From Ancylobacter koreensis (lineage in GTDB: Bacteria; Pseudomonadota; Alphaproteobacteria; Rhizobiales; Xanthobacteraceae): a stretch of 64,000 nt of DNA. Positions 56,557-64,000 of the stretch are shown here, piece by piece. The notes under the pieces are model-generated. The model saw only the letters and a list, made by a program, of their open reading frames with translations. It did no database searches and was not told the origin of the DNA. Position numbers and translations under genes: made by a program. The stretch covers positions 1 through 64,000 of the forward strand of contig NZ_JALKCG010000007.1 in NCBI RefSeq assembly GCF_023016525.1, given 5' to 3'. Position 1 is the first letter of the stretch; the number at the start of each line of letters is the position of its first letter.

Positions 56557-57192
56557 ATGATCATCGGGCTGCTGAACCAGAAGGGCGGCGTCGGCAAGAC
56601 TACGCTCGCGACCCATATCGCCGGCGAGCTGGCGGCGAACGGCGCGCGCGTGGCGGTGGTGGATGCCGATCCGCAGGGCTCGGCGCTCGACTGGGCGCAG
56701 ACCCGCTCGCAGACCGGGCTGGAGCGCCTTTTCGGTGTGGTCGGGCTTGCCCGCGAGGTGCTGCATCAGGAAGTGCCCGATATCGCCCGCGCAAATGACC
56801 ACGTCATCATCGACGGCCCGCCGCGCGTCACCGCGCTGGCGCGCTCGACCATCCTCGCCTCCGACCTCGTGTTGATCCCGGTGCAGCCTTCCTCCTACGA
56901 TCTGTGGGCGAGCATGGAGATCGTGCAGCTCATCAACGAGGCCAGGCTGTTCAAGCCGGCGCTGAAGGCGGCCTTCGTGGTCAATCGCTGCATCACCGGC
57001 ACGGTGATCGGGCGCGATGTGCGCAACGCCTTCGACGACGGGATCCCCGCGCTCGAATCCGTCATTGGCCAGCGTATTGCTTTCGTCGAAAGCGTGGCCA
57101 CCGGACGGCTGGTGCGCGAACTGGACAAGCGCGGCGCCGCCGCGAAGGAAATCGCGGCTCTGACCGCCGAGATCATGGAGCAGGGTACATGA
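56557..57192 (+). CDS. ParA-type ATPase
   Basis: A 211-residue ParA/MinD-superfamily ATPase. The deviant Walker A is NQKGGVGKTTLATHIA, followed by VVDADPQGSALDWAQ, VIIDGPPRV and a DNA-binding-like C-terminus. It is short, as in plasmid-type or positioning ParAs, and has no HTH N-terminal domain. It is preceded by GGGGGC. The stop overlaps the next ATG (ATGA). No ParB gene or parS sites are evident, so a chromosome or plasmid partition role is doubtful; positioning of a membrane partner is suggested by the overlap (inference). Confidence 0.87.
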   Translation: MIIGLLNQKGGVGKTTLATHIAGELAANGARVAVVDADPQGSALDWAQTRSQTGLERLFGVVGLAREVLHQEVPDIARANDHVIIDGPPRVTALARSTILASDLVLIPVQPSSYDLWASMEIVQLINEARLFKPALKAAFVVNRCITGTVIGRDVRNAFDDGIPALESVIGQRIAFVESVATGRLVRELDKRGAAAKEIAALTAEIMEQGT

Positions 57193-58598
57193 CGGCCAAG
57201 CGCGTCACCATCGGGGCGAAGCCGACGCTGGTTCCCCGCGACACCACCGAGACCGTCGAGGAGCCGGCCGGCGAGGGCGTCCCCGCCACCGCGACGACCG
57301 CTTCGATCGAGGACTGGCTGCGGCAGGGCGAGGCGCGGGTCGCTGCGGCCGACGATGCGCAGGACGATCCCGTCGCGGATGCGGCGAGGGAAGTCTCGGC
57401 CTACGAGATTGCCGCTTCCCGGCCCGTCGCCGACGAGGCGCCCGCGCCGACGCCTCCGGTTGTCGAGCCCGCCACGGCCGCGCCCATGGCGGATACGGCT
57501 GCGGATGCGGCCGCGCACACGCCCACGACCGCCGCCGCGTCATCCGGCGCGACCCCGCCCGCCTGGGCCGGGATCGTCGGCGGTGCAGTGGCCGGCGCGG
57601 CGGCGGCCGCGCTCGTCGCCTGGGCGCTGCCGCAGTTCATGCCGGTCGGTGACGCGCGCATCGTGCCGCTGGCCGAGCGCGTCGCCCGTCTCGAAACCGG
57701 GCTGCGCGACGGCACCGCCCAGTTCGGCAAGCTCAACAGCGAACTGGCCGAACTGATCGACGCGCAGGAGACCGCGGCGACCCGCATCGCGGAACAGACG
57801 ACCGCGCTTGACGCGCTCGGCAAGTCGGTGGCGGGCGAGGCCCAGCGCACGGACGCGGGCGATGCCATCGCCTCGCCGGTCTTCGCGGTGGCGCTGGCGC
57901 AGCTCCGCTCGACCTTCTATTCCGGCCGTCCCTTCGAGGCGGAGCTGGTGAACGTCTATGCCATCGCCGGCACTAACGACCTGTTCACCGGCTATCTCAC
58001 CGAACTGATGGGCCCGGCGCGCACCGGCGTGCCGAACGCGGCCGAACTCTACCGCGTGTTCCCGTCCTATGTGGCAGCGGCGGGGCTGCGCATCGGCGAA
58101 CCGGGCGGCTATTACCAGTACGGCATGTCGCTGATGAGCCGCTATGTCGGTCTCGCCACCGAGCCGCACAAGGTCGAGATGGCCAATCTCGGCGTCACCC
58201 GCGCCAGCGCCTTGCTGGCGGCCGGCGACGTCGCAGGTGCCGTGAGCGCGCTGCGCGACCTCGATGCGCCTTCCGCCGTGGCGATGGGCCCGTGGCTGGA
58301 AGCGGCGCGCAGCTATCTGCGCAACGAGACGGCGATCACCGAGATGACGCGCATCACCGTCGACCGGCTGCGCGAGCGCGTGGCGAAGGAGCTGCCGACG
58401 GCGCAAGTGCCCGAACTCGCGCCGGCGATGCCGGGCGACGAACCCGCGACGCTGCCTCCGGCGATACCCGCGCCCGAGGCGTCGTTCACCTCGCCGGAGG
58501 CGCCGCCGCCTTCCGCGCTGCCGGCCGATCCGCTCGCCGAGCCGGCCGCGATCGACCCGCCGCCCGCGCCGGTACCGGCCGCTCCGGCCGCGCCGTGA
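57189..58598 (+). CDS. Membrane-anchored mitofilin-like protein
   Basis: A 469-residue protein with a basic N-terminus (MTAKRVTIGAKP), a Pro/Ala-rich linker, a single membrane helix at about 126-150 and a coiled-coil to about 225. Its C-terminal core (LAQLRSTFYSGRPFEAELV, then ALLAAGDVAGAVSALRDL) matches alphaproteobacterial mitofilin-like (COG4223) proteins, distant relatives of mitochondrial Mic60. Its tail is Pro-rich. It overlaps the ParA gene. The short basic N-terminus is in the place where ParA partners usually touch the ATPase. Function unproven. Confidence 0.7.
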   Translation: MTAKRVTIGAKPTLVPRDTTETVEEPAGEGVPATATTASIEDWLRQGEARVAAADDAQDDPVADAAREVSAYEIAASRPVADEAPAPTPPVVEPATAAPMADTAADAAAHTPTTAAASSGATPPAWAGIVGGAVAGAAAAALVAWALPQFMPVGDARIVPLAERVARLETGLRDGTAQFGKLNSELAELIDAQETAATRIAEQTTALDALGKSVAGEAQRTDAGDAIASPVFAVALAQLRSTFYSGRPFEAELVNVYAIAGTNDLFTGYLTELMGPARTGVPNAAELYRVFPSYVAAAGLRIGEPGGYYQYGMSLMSRYVGLATEPHKVEMANLGVTRASALLAAGDVAGAVSALRDLDAPSAVAMGPWLEAARSYLRNETAITEMTRITVDRLRERVAKELPTAQVPELAPAMPGDEPATLPPAIPAPEASFTSPEAPPPSALPADPLAEPAAIDPPPAPVPAAPAAP

Positions 58599-58605
58599 GG
58601 GGGAA

Positions 58606-58800
58606 CTATTTCAGTGAGCCGGGAAGCGAGGTTTCCGGCCGCATGTCAACGACATCGCCGCCGATGATGCGGGCGCCGTGCGAGGTCACGCCGGCATCCG
58701 CCTCCATCAGCACCTCGCTGGACAGCTCGGCCGAAATCTCGACCAGCAGGTCGGCGGCGAGGCCGAGCACGATGACGGCGACGGGAACGAGGTAGAACAT
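58606..58800 (-). CDS. Small single-helix membrane protein
   Basis: A 64-residue protein starting MFYLVPVAVIVLGLAADLLV, one hydrophobic helix, followed by a short soluble tail with GARIIGGDVVDM. A near-perfect GGAGGT lies six bases before the ATG, supporting translation. It runs opposite to its neighbours and its stop is eight bases from the end of the mitofilin-like gene. Family not recognised. Confidence 0.65.
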   Translation of the reverse strand: MFYLVPVAVIVLGLAADLLVEISAELSSEVLMEADAGVTSHGARIIGGDVVDMRPETSLPGSLK

Positions 58801-58962
58801 GGGCGACCTCCAGGCGGTCCCGAGAATAGGAACGGCGCGCGGCAGCGTAAAGGGCCATGCGCGCGCGCTCCCTTGCTCCCGACGCGGAACGGCGCATGAT
58901 GGCGCCTGCGGCACCCGTCCGCGCGCGCCCGCGCCGGCAATGGCCGCCCGAGGCTTGCCGCG

Positions 58963-59334
58963 ATGAGCGATCCGACCGGCGATTCGACCCCGCAACCGGC
59001 CGAGGATGTCGCCCGCGCCTCGCCCGCGCCGGCACCGGGAATCGGCGACGAGCCGATCCGGCCCGATCCGCAGGCGCCCGAGCGCCCGTTCAGCGAGGCC
59101 GAGGCGGCGCTAGAGCGCGAGCGCTGGCTGCGCGCGCAGTTCGAGCGCGAGCATCAGGTGACGATGTCGGTCATGCGCATCCTGCTCGGCAGCGTGCGCG
59201 AGCAGAGCCGGCGGATGCACTTCTGGCGCTGGCTGATCGACGATCTGCGCTCGGAGCGCCGCCGGCAGGAGGCTCTCTACCGTACCGACGGACAGGTCGA
59301 TTCGGCCTTCGGGCGGCGGCCATGGACATGGTAG
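58963..59334 (+). CDS. Hypothetical charged protein
   Basis: A 123-residue protein with a disordered Pro/Asp N-terminus and a helical, Glu/Arg-rich C-terminal half (FSEAEAALERERWLRAQFER, VREQSRRMHFWRWLIDDLRS). No signal peptide or membrane helix. I do not recognise a family, and the ribosome site is weak. Its place suggests it belongs to the same unit as the envelope genes. Confidence 0.5.
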   Translation: MSDPTGDSTPQPAEDVARASPAPAPGIGDEPIRPDPQAPERPFSEAEAALERERWLRAQFEREHQVTMSVMRILLGSVREQSRRMHFWRWLIDDLRSERRRQEALYRTDGQVDSAFGRRPWTW

Positions 59335-59416
59335 GGCGCGTGACGGCGAATGAAGGCGAGGAATGGGTGACATGCTGACCCGAGACAGGCGAAGCCCGGA
59401 AATCGGAGGAGCAGAC

Positions 59417-59974
59417 ATGGCGCGGCAAACGATCGGCCGTATCGCCGGTGTGGCCGCGGCGTTCGTGCTGGCGGCGCTTTTCCTGCTGGCACCGGCGCCC
59501 GCGCAGGCGCAGGACGGGCACAATCACGGCGCCGTCGCGCGCACCATCTCGGTGGCCCCGCGCACCGAGGCGCGCATCGGCAATCAGGAGGCCGTGCTCG
59601 CCTATGACCGCAACAAGCTGGTGCTGTTCCTGCAACGCTATTCCGACGGGCAGCCCACCACCGGCGCCGAGATCGGCGTGACCATCGACTTCGTGCCGGT
59701 CACCTTCGAGGAGGTGGCGCCCGGCACCTATGTCGCCAGCGACGTGATGCTTGCCGCCGGCCGCAACGAGCTGGAGGTGTCCTACAAGATCGGCGAGCGC
59801 GAGGGCACGGACACGCTCATCCTCAATCTGCCGCAGGGTTCCTCGGCGACCGGCGCGGCGGCCAGCACCCGCGCGCCGGGGGCGGCGGTGTCCGGCCTGC
59901 TGCTGGCCGCCATCGCGCTCGCCATCTACGCCGGCACCACGGCGCTTCTTGCCGCGAGGTCGCGAACGGCGTGA
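59417..59974 (+). CDS. Membrane-anchored periplasmic protein resembling metal-RND adaptor N-terminal domain
   Basis: A 185-residue protein preceded by GGAGGAGCAGAC. The signal peptide ends QAQ near residue 34, after which DGHNHGA could bind metal. Residues 50-135 form a beta-rich domain with EAVLAYDRNKLVLFLQRYSD and GTYVASDVMLAAGRNELEVS, which I read as similar to the extra N-terminal domain of HlyD-type adaptors of CzcA-like pumps. The hairpin, lipoyl and barrel parts of an adaptor are absent. A membrane helix lies at about 158-180. The similarity is a judgement by eye. Confidence 0.6.
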   Translation: MARQTIGRIAGVAAAFVLAALFLLAPAPAQAQDGHNHGAVARTISVAPRTEARIGNQEAVLAYDRNKLVLFLQRYSDGQPTTGAEIGVTIDFVPVTFEEVAPGTYVASDVMLAAGRNELEVSYKIGEREGTDTLILNLPQGSSATGAAASTRAPGAAVSGLLLAAIALAIYAGTTALLAARSRTA

Positions 59975-59979
59975 CCACT

Positions 59980-60414
59980 TCAGGCGTTCAGATTGTCCAC
60001 GCTCACCTGACCCGTCAGCATCACCCAGGCCGAGGCCCAGCACATGCCGATGGCGATCAGCCCGCCATACATGTAGAGCACGATGGGCAGCAGGTCGCTC
60101 ATGTCGTGCAGCGGGATGATGCCGGCATCGACCAGCAGGTAGGCGAGCGCGCCGAGGAAGGCGACGGTGAGCGCGATGCCGGGCGCGCGGAGCTGGCGCA
60201 CCGTGACGCGGATCAGCAGCACGTAGACGATGGCGTAGAGGCAGAGGATCGGCAGTTGCACCAGCCAGTCCTGCGCCCAGCGCTCGCTTATCCAGTGGAC
60301 CAGCGAATAGCCGCTCGCATTGTAGGTCGACATGACGAGGAACAGCGCGCCCATAAGGCGCACCACGAACATGGCGAGGCCGAAATTGCGCGGGCGTGGA
60401 CGGCGGATACGCAA
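59980..60414 (-). CDS. DUF6524-like four-helix membrane protein
   Basis: A 144-residue integral membrane protein with about four helices, resembling the DUF6524 family by MFVVRLMGALFLVMSTYN and GYSLVHWI. It starts at TTG, with AGGAG six bases upstream. It lies on the minus strand, convergent with the previous gene and divergent from the next. Family function is unknown. Confidence 0.72.
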   Translation of the reverse strand: MRIRRPRPRNFGLAMFVVRLMGALFLVMSTYNASGYSLVHWISERWAQDWLVQLPILCLYAIVYVLLIRVTVRQLRAPGIALTVAFLGALAYLLVDAGIIPLHDMSDLLPIVLYMYGGLIAIGMCWASAWVMLTGQVSVDNLNA

Positions 60415-60551
60415 CGGGGTCTCCTGATGCCGCAGCCTGTGCCCGGCCGGAGGCGGCTCCCGCAGGGAGCGGCGGCAATTCTAGAGGCTCGCCGGCCCCG
60501 CGCAAACCGTGCCGGCGGGGGCACTCCCTTTCATGGGGGGAGGGCGGCGTC

Positions 60552-61766
60552 ATGATGCCGAAGCTTGCCCTTCCCCGTGCATCTTTCGCGCGCCTCGCCA
60601 CCGTGCGTCTGCCCACGCTCAGCCTGCGCATGCAATATGCCGGCGGCGTTGTCGTCTCGGCCGCAATCATCGCCGGCTTCGTCGGCGCCGCCTACCGCGT
60701 GCTGCCGCATGCGCCGTCGCCGGCGCGCATGATGTATTTCCGCGAGCCGCAGCCGGCGACCATCGGCTATACCGGCACGGTGCCGGTCTTCGTCATGAAG
60801 CCCGACCACAGCGTGGTGCGGCACGGCACCGCCGAGATGGGCGCCGGCGGGCTGATCCGCGTCGACCTGTTCCCGAGCACCATCAACGAATATGCCAACG
60901 CCACCGAGGCGCTGCTGGCCGATCCCAGCCTCGGCATCTTGTGGGCGGCGGCGACCGACACCTCGCAGGCGGAGCTGCGCCACCGGATCACGCTGGTGCA
61001 GGACATGGCGGCGCAGACCATCGAGCGGGTCATCACCTCCGACGTCTTCACCGACGACTACCGCCCGGTGCTGCGCGCCATGCTGACCGACGCCATCTCC
61101 AGCGCCTGGCGCGACCCGCGCACGCAGAAGGCGGTGGAGGGGCTGCTCGCCAATGCCGAGCCGGCGCTGCGCCGCACACTCAACGGCGAGGTGCGCCAGA
61201 TTCTCGTCAGCCGGCTCTCTGCCGCCATCTGGCAGATGCTGCGCGCCAACTGGGCGAACGCTTTCGGCGTGCCCTTCGGCTACGAACTCGACTACGAGCC
61301 CGCCATCCGCGCCATGACCGAGACGCTGGCCGACCCGCGCCTCCAGCACGTGCTGCTCGGCTTCGGCCGGGCGCAGCTGGAAACCCGCGAGGCGCGCCAG
61401 CTCGCCGAGCGCCTCGTGATCGGCAGCTTCGACGCGCTAATGCGCGACCGCCGCGTGCCGGCGACGGTCTCGCAGATGTTCTGGGACGTGCGGCTGCGGG
61501 CGATGCTGCGGCCCTTCACCAATTCGCTCTTCGCGCTCGCCGGGGCTCTGCCCCAGCATCTGGGCGGGCTCGGCTCGGAGAGCACGCTGAATCCGCTGGC
61601 GGCCCACGTGTTCAAGGCTTTCGCCGTGGCCTCGCGCACGCCGCTGATCCTTCTTGTGACGCCGGCCGATCTCGACCGGCTGCAGACCATGGAAAGCGAC
61701 ACGGCGGTGACGCTGCAGCGCGTCGCTGCGGGGGCAGCGTCAGGCGCAGGGGAGGCGGCGCCTTGA
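60552..61766 (+). CDS. Membrane-anchored partner of the fused ABC transporter, unknown family
   Basis: A 404-residue protein with one N-terminal helix (about 31-48) and a mostly helical periplasmic region with many Arg/Glu/Leu segments. It shows no MCE domain motif and I recognise no family. A GGAGGG lies before the ATG, and its stop overlaps the TTG of the next gene (TTGA), so it is translated together with the MlaF-MlaE fusion. It may fill the place of MlaD in a lipid or other hydrophobic-substrate transporter (inference). Confidence 0.6.
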   Translation: MMPKLALPRASFARLATVRLPTLSLRMQYAGGVVVSAAIIAGFVGAAYRVLPHAPSPARMMYFREPQPATIGYTGTVPVFVMKPDHSVVRHGTAEMGAGGLIRVDLFPSTINEYANATEALLADPSLGILWAAATDTSQAELRHRITLVQDMAAQTIERVITSDVFTDDYRPVLRAMLTDAISSAWRDPRTQKAVEGLLANAEPALRRTLNGEVRQILVSRLSAAIWQMLRANWANAFGVPFGYELDYEPAIRAMTETLADPRLQHVLLGFGRAQLETREARQLAERLVIGSFDALMRDRRVPATVSQMFWDVRLRAMLRPFTNSLFALAGALPQHLGGLGSESTLNPLAAHVFKAFAVASRTPLILLVTPADLDRLQTMESDTAVTLQRVAAGAASGAGEAAP

Positions 61767-63283
61767 GCGGGCAGGTGCTCTCCATCTCCGGGCTGACCAT
61801 CACCACGCCCAACGGCGTCGATCTCGTGCGCGACACCCATTTCGAGGTCGGCGCGCATGAGCTGGTGATCATCATCGGGCCGAGCGGCAGCGGCAAGACC
61901 AGCATCATCAACACGCTCTGCGGCCTGATCGACGAACGCGACGGCGAATGGAAGATCGCCGGCCGGCTGAGCTATGGCGAGCGCGAGATCGACCTTTCGA
62001 CCAGCCGCAGCGACATGTGCGGCCTCGTCTTCCAGGGCAACGCGCTGTTCGACGACCTGAGCGCCGGCGAGAATGTGAAGATCGCCGCCGACCATGCGGG
62101 CGAGGGCGCGCGCGGCTTCGACGCCACGCCGATCATGTCGCTGCTGTCCGACATCCGGCCCGAGCAGCCCATCGCCTCGTGCAGCGGCGGGCAGAAGCAG
62201 CGCATCGCCATCGCCCGCACGCTGATCGCCGGCCACCCGATCCTGATCCTCGACGAGCCCAATTCCGGGCTCGACATCATCTCTTCGCGGCGGCTCGCGG
62301 GCATCATCAAGGACATCTGCGTCCAGCGCGGCACGCCGGTGCTGATCGCCGCGCATCATGTCGACGATCTGCTGCCGCTGGCCGACCGGGTGCTGATGCT
62401 CGACACCCGCGCGCGCACCGTGCGCCCGGTCGCGCCCGACATGGCCTCCATCGAGCGTGCCATGCGCGGGCTCGACAGCGAGGGCGAGAGCGCGCTCGCC
62501 GCCGCCGAAACGGGCGCCACCGCCCCGCAGGCCGACGCCTGGCAGGGGCTGGCGCGGCGCGGCCGTCCCGGGCGCTGGTTTGCGCGCTACTTCGCGGAAT
62601 ATTTCTGGGTGCTGTGCGCCTCGCCCTTCATGCTGGCCTACCTGGGCCTCGGCGGGGCGATACTCGGCTTCGTGTCGATCTGGTTCGGCTTCAACTACCA
62701 CGCCTTCGGCGGCTATCTGAAGTCGATCCTGCACGACGAGACGCTGGCCGGCATCGGCTTCGTGCAGACGACGATCTCGGTACCGCTGATCGCCTCGATT
62801 CTCGTGGTGGCGCGCAACAGCGCGGTGATCTGCGCGGATCTGGGCAACCGCACGCTCTCCGCGCAGCTTCCCGCGATGCGCAACCTCGCCATTCCGGGGC
62901 TGCGCTACCTCGTCGTGTCGATCCTCGTCGCCAATACGCTGTCGCTGGCGCTGCTCACCGTCGCGGCGCTGGCCACCGCCTCATGGTCGGCGCTGCAGAC
63001 CTGGCAGGTGTTTTTTCCCGACCAGCCGCCCGAGTTCTGGCAGGAGAACTATTTCCGCCGGCTGATCGAGGCCGGCCCCGCGCTTTACGCGCAACTGGGC
63101 TGGGTGTCCGCCAAGATTGTACTGAGTTCGGTACTCGGCAGCGGGGCGGCGATCCTGATCGGCTTGCGCCCGAAATTGTCGGTGGTATCGATCAACAACG
63201 CCATCGCCAAGGCTATCGTGATCGGCGTATCTTTGACGCTGCTGTCGCATGCGTTCTTCGCGATAATGCAATTCTGGCGATGA
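61763..63283 (+). CDS. Fused ABC ATPase-MlaE-like permease
   Basis: A 506-residue protein with TTG start and GGAGG upstream. Residues 1-245 are an ABC ATPase of MlaF type: Walker A GPSGSGKTS, the Q-loop VFQGNALFDDLSAGENV, signature CSGGQKQRIAIAR, Walker B LILDEPNSGLD and H-loop AAHHV. Residues 275-506 form an MlaE-like permease of about five helices, with NSAVICADLGNRTLSAQLPA in place of the MlaE ExLG loop. MlaF and MlaE are normally separate. The coupled anchored protein upstream is the likely partner. The substrate is unknown; lipid transport is inferred from the family. Confidence 0.82.
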   Translation: MSGQVLSISGLTITTPNGVDLVRDTHFEVGAHELVIIIGPSGSGKTSIINTLCGLIDERDGEWKIAGRLSYGEREIDLSTSRSDMCGLVFQGNALFDDLSAGENVKIAADHAGEGARGFDATPIMSLLSDIRPEQPIASCSGGQKQRIAIARTLIAGHPILILDEPNSGLDIISSRRLAGIIKDICVQRGTPVLIAAHHVDDLLPLADRVLMLDTRARTVRPVAPDMASIERAMRGLDSEGESALAAAETGATAPQADAWQGLARRGRPGRWFARYFAEYFWVLCASPFMLAYLGLGGAILGFVSIWFGFNYHAFGGYLKSILHDETLAGIGFVQTTISVPLIASILVVARNSAVICADLGNRTLSAQLPAMRNLAIPGLRYLVVSILVANTLSLALLTVAALATASWSALQTWQVFFPDQPPEFWQENYFRRLIEAGPALYAQLGWVSAKIVLSSVLGSGAAILIGLRPKLSVVSINNAIAKAIVIGVSLTLLSHAFFAIMQFWR

Positions 63284-63376
63284 CGCCGGTGAGTTCGGGT
63301 CACGCCGGTGTCGCCCGGCGTGGCGAAGATGGGGAGAAGGATGGCGTTGCGGCGCCGTCCGGAATCGGGGCGGGCA

Positions 63377-63847
63377 ATGCCTAAGCAGGACACGACGGGC
63401 GATCGTTTCATGGGCTATGTGGAGCTGGCGGCGCTCGACCGTCCGTTCCTCTCCAAGTCCGAGGAGCGCCGTCTGCTCGAACAGGGCATCTCTCAGTTCG
63501 GCCTCGATCCCTCCGACGCGCGCGGCATCGTGCTTTATGTCGCCCAGCAGCAAGGCCTGCGGCTGGAGCGCGAGGTGGACAGCCGCATCCTGCCGATCCT
63601 GTCGCGCTATGGCGGCAGGCGGAAGAAGATCAATAAGAAGAAGTTCCGCGAGGCGTCCGCGCTGTACAACGAGCTCGCCGGCGGCGTGCTGAGCGAGGCC
63701 GAATCGCGCCAGTACGTGAAGCAGGTGATGGAGCAGAACAAGTTCCGTCCCAAGCGGAACATGATGATGTCGCGTGGCTGGTATGATAAGATCGGCAAGG
63801 AAAAGAAGTCGGCTTCGATGCTGCAGCTTCCTTTCCGCAACGTTTGA
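63377..63847 (+). CDS. Conserved-looking hypothetical protein
   Basis: A 156-residue soluble, charged protein beginning MPKQDTTGDRFMGYVELAA, with a Lys/Arg-rich centre (GGRRKKINKKKFRE) and end. No signal peptide or membrane helix. I do not recognise its family. It follows the fused transporter by 93 bp on the same strand and may belong to the same transcript. Confidence 0.55.
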   Translation: MPKQDTTGDRFMGYVELAALDRPFLSKSEERRLLEQGISQFGLDPSDARGIVLYVAQQQGLRLEREVDSRILPILSRYGGRRKKINKKKFREASALYNELAGGVLSEAESRQYVKQVMEQNKFRPKRNMMMSRGWYDKIGKEKKSASMLQLPFRNV

Positions 63848-63932
63848 GGCCGTGCCTTACGCATTCCGAATGGTTGATCGAGCGCCCCGTGACCGATGCG
63901 GGACCTGCGGGCGCACAGGGGGACGGACGTCG

Positions 63933-64000
63933 ATGCGCAAATTGATCCTCGCCTTCACTCTCGCGGCCTTCGGCGCGATGAGCGTGCTGGCCACTCCGGC
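63933..64000 (+). CDS. Start of a secreted protein, truncated by window end
   Basis: ATG 63933 opens a signal peptide, MRKLILAFTLAAFGAMSVLA, with AGGGGGAC ahead. Only 22 codons are visible and the function cannot be named. Confidence 0.55.
   Translation, partial: MRKLILAFTLAAFGAMSVLATP

Noticed and set aside
56557..57192. ParA as sign of an integrated plasmid
   Set aside because: No rep, ParB or mobile genes accompany it, and its neighbours are envelope genes with ordinary composition.

Overview
The window is GC-rich chromosomal DNA of an alphaproteobacterium. It carries CckA, LdtR, TrmFO and an Atp12 chaperone, glnB-glnA beside nnr, and the tig-clpP-clpX-lon-hupB run. Gene content and style fit the Hyphomicrobiales, probably Xanthobacteraceae and relatives (Ancylobacter/Starkeya-like). 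The genus is an inference; I see no rRNA or marker that fixes it. No IS elements, prophage genes or CRISPR arrays were seen.

Layout. 1-7442: the end of a flagellar FliO-like gene, the cell-cycle hybrid kinase CckA, pgi, pgm and the MarR-type regulator LdtR. 7693-12019: dps, then an SDR/creatininase/ureohydrolase operon with a divergent LysR gene and a good operator palindrome between them. 12004-22565: an exopolysaccharide locus holding a chain-length regulator, flippase, secreted unknown, Wza-like exporter, WecG-like transferase, polymerase/ligase, FkbM methyltransferase, GH18 hydrolase and priming phosphotransferase. 22829-27743: an odd kinase fused to a C-terminal acyl-adenylate-synthetase-like domain and overlapping trmFO, a DUF1127 peptide, metY and a CoA-binding protein. 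28028-36117: rplM-rpsI, an autotransporter, a diguanylate cyclase, and glnB-glnA (with a sigma-54 promoter) diverging from nnr. 36313-43988: tRNA-Leu(UAG), trigger factor, ClpP, ClpX, Lon, HU and tRNA-Val(UAC). 44187-49916: a MHYT-GGDEF-EAL protein, a HAD phosphatase with Atp12, and pta-ackA.

The most unusual part is 50432-63847. It opens with two tandem zinc-type binding proteins, a ZnuB-like permease with a His-rich tail but no cognate ATPase, and a CzcA-like RND pump with no adaptor or outer-membrane gene. A ParA-type ATPase follows, overlapping a membrane-anchored mitofilin-like protein. Then come small membrane proteins, a stand-alone protein resembling the extra N-terminal domain of metal-RND adaptors, and an MlaF-MlaE fusion transporter translationally coupled to a large anchored protein of no recognised family. 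Most of these genes run on the + strand with short gaps, so they may form one envelope metal/lipid module, or several modules side by side.

Functions are assigned by reading motifs and family resemblance by eye; no database search was run. Start codons were chosen from Shine-Dalgarno sequences and overlaps and are less certain than stops.
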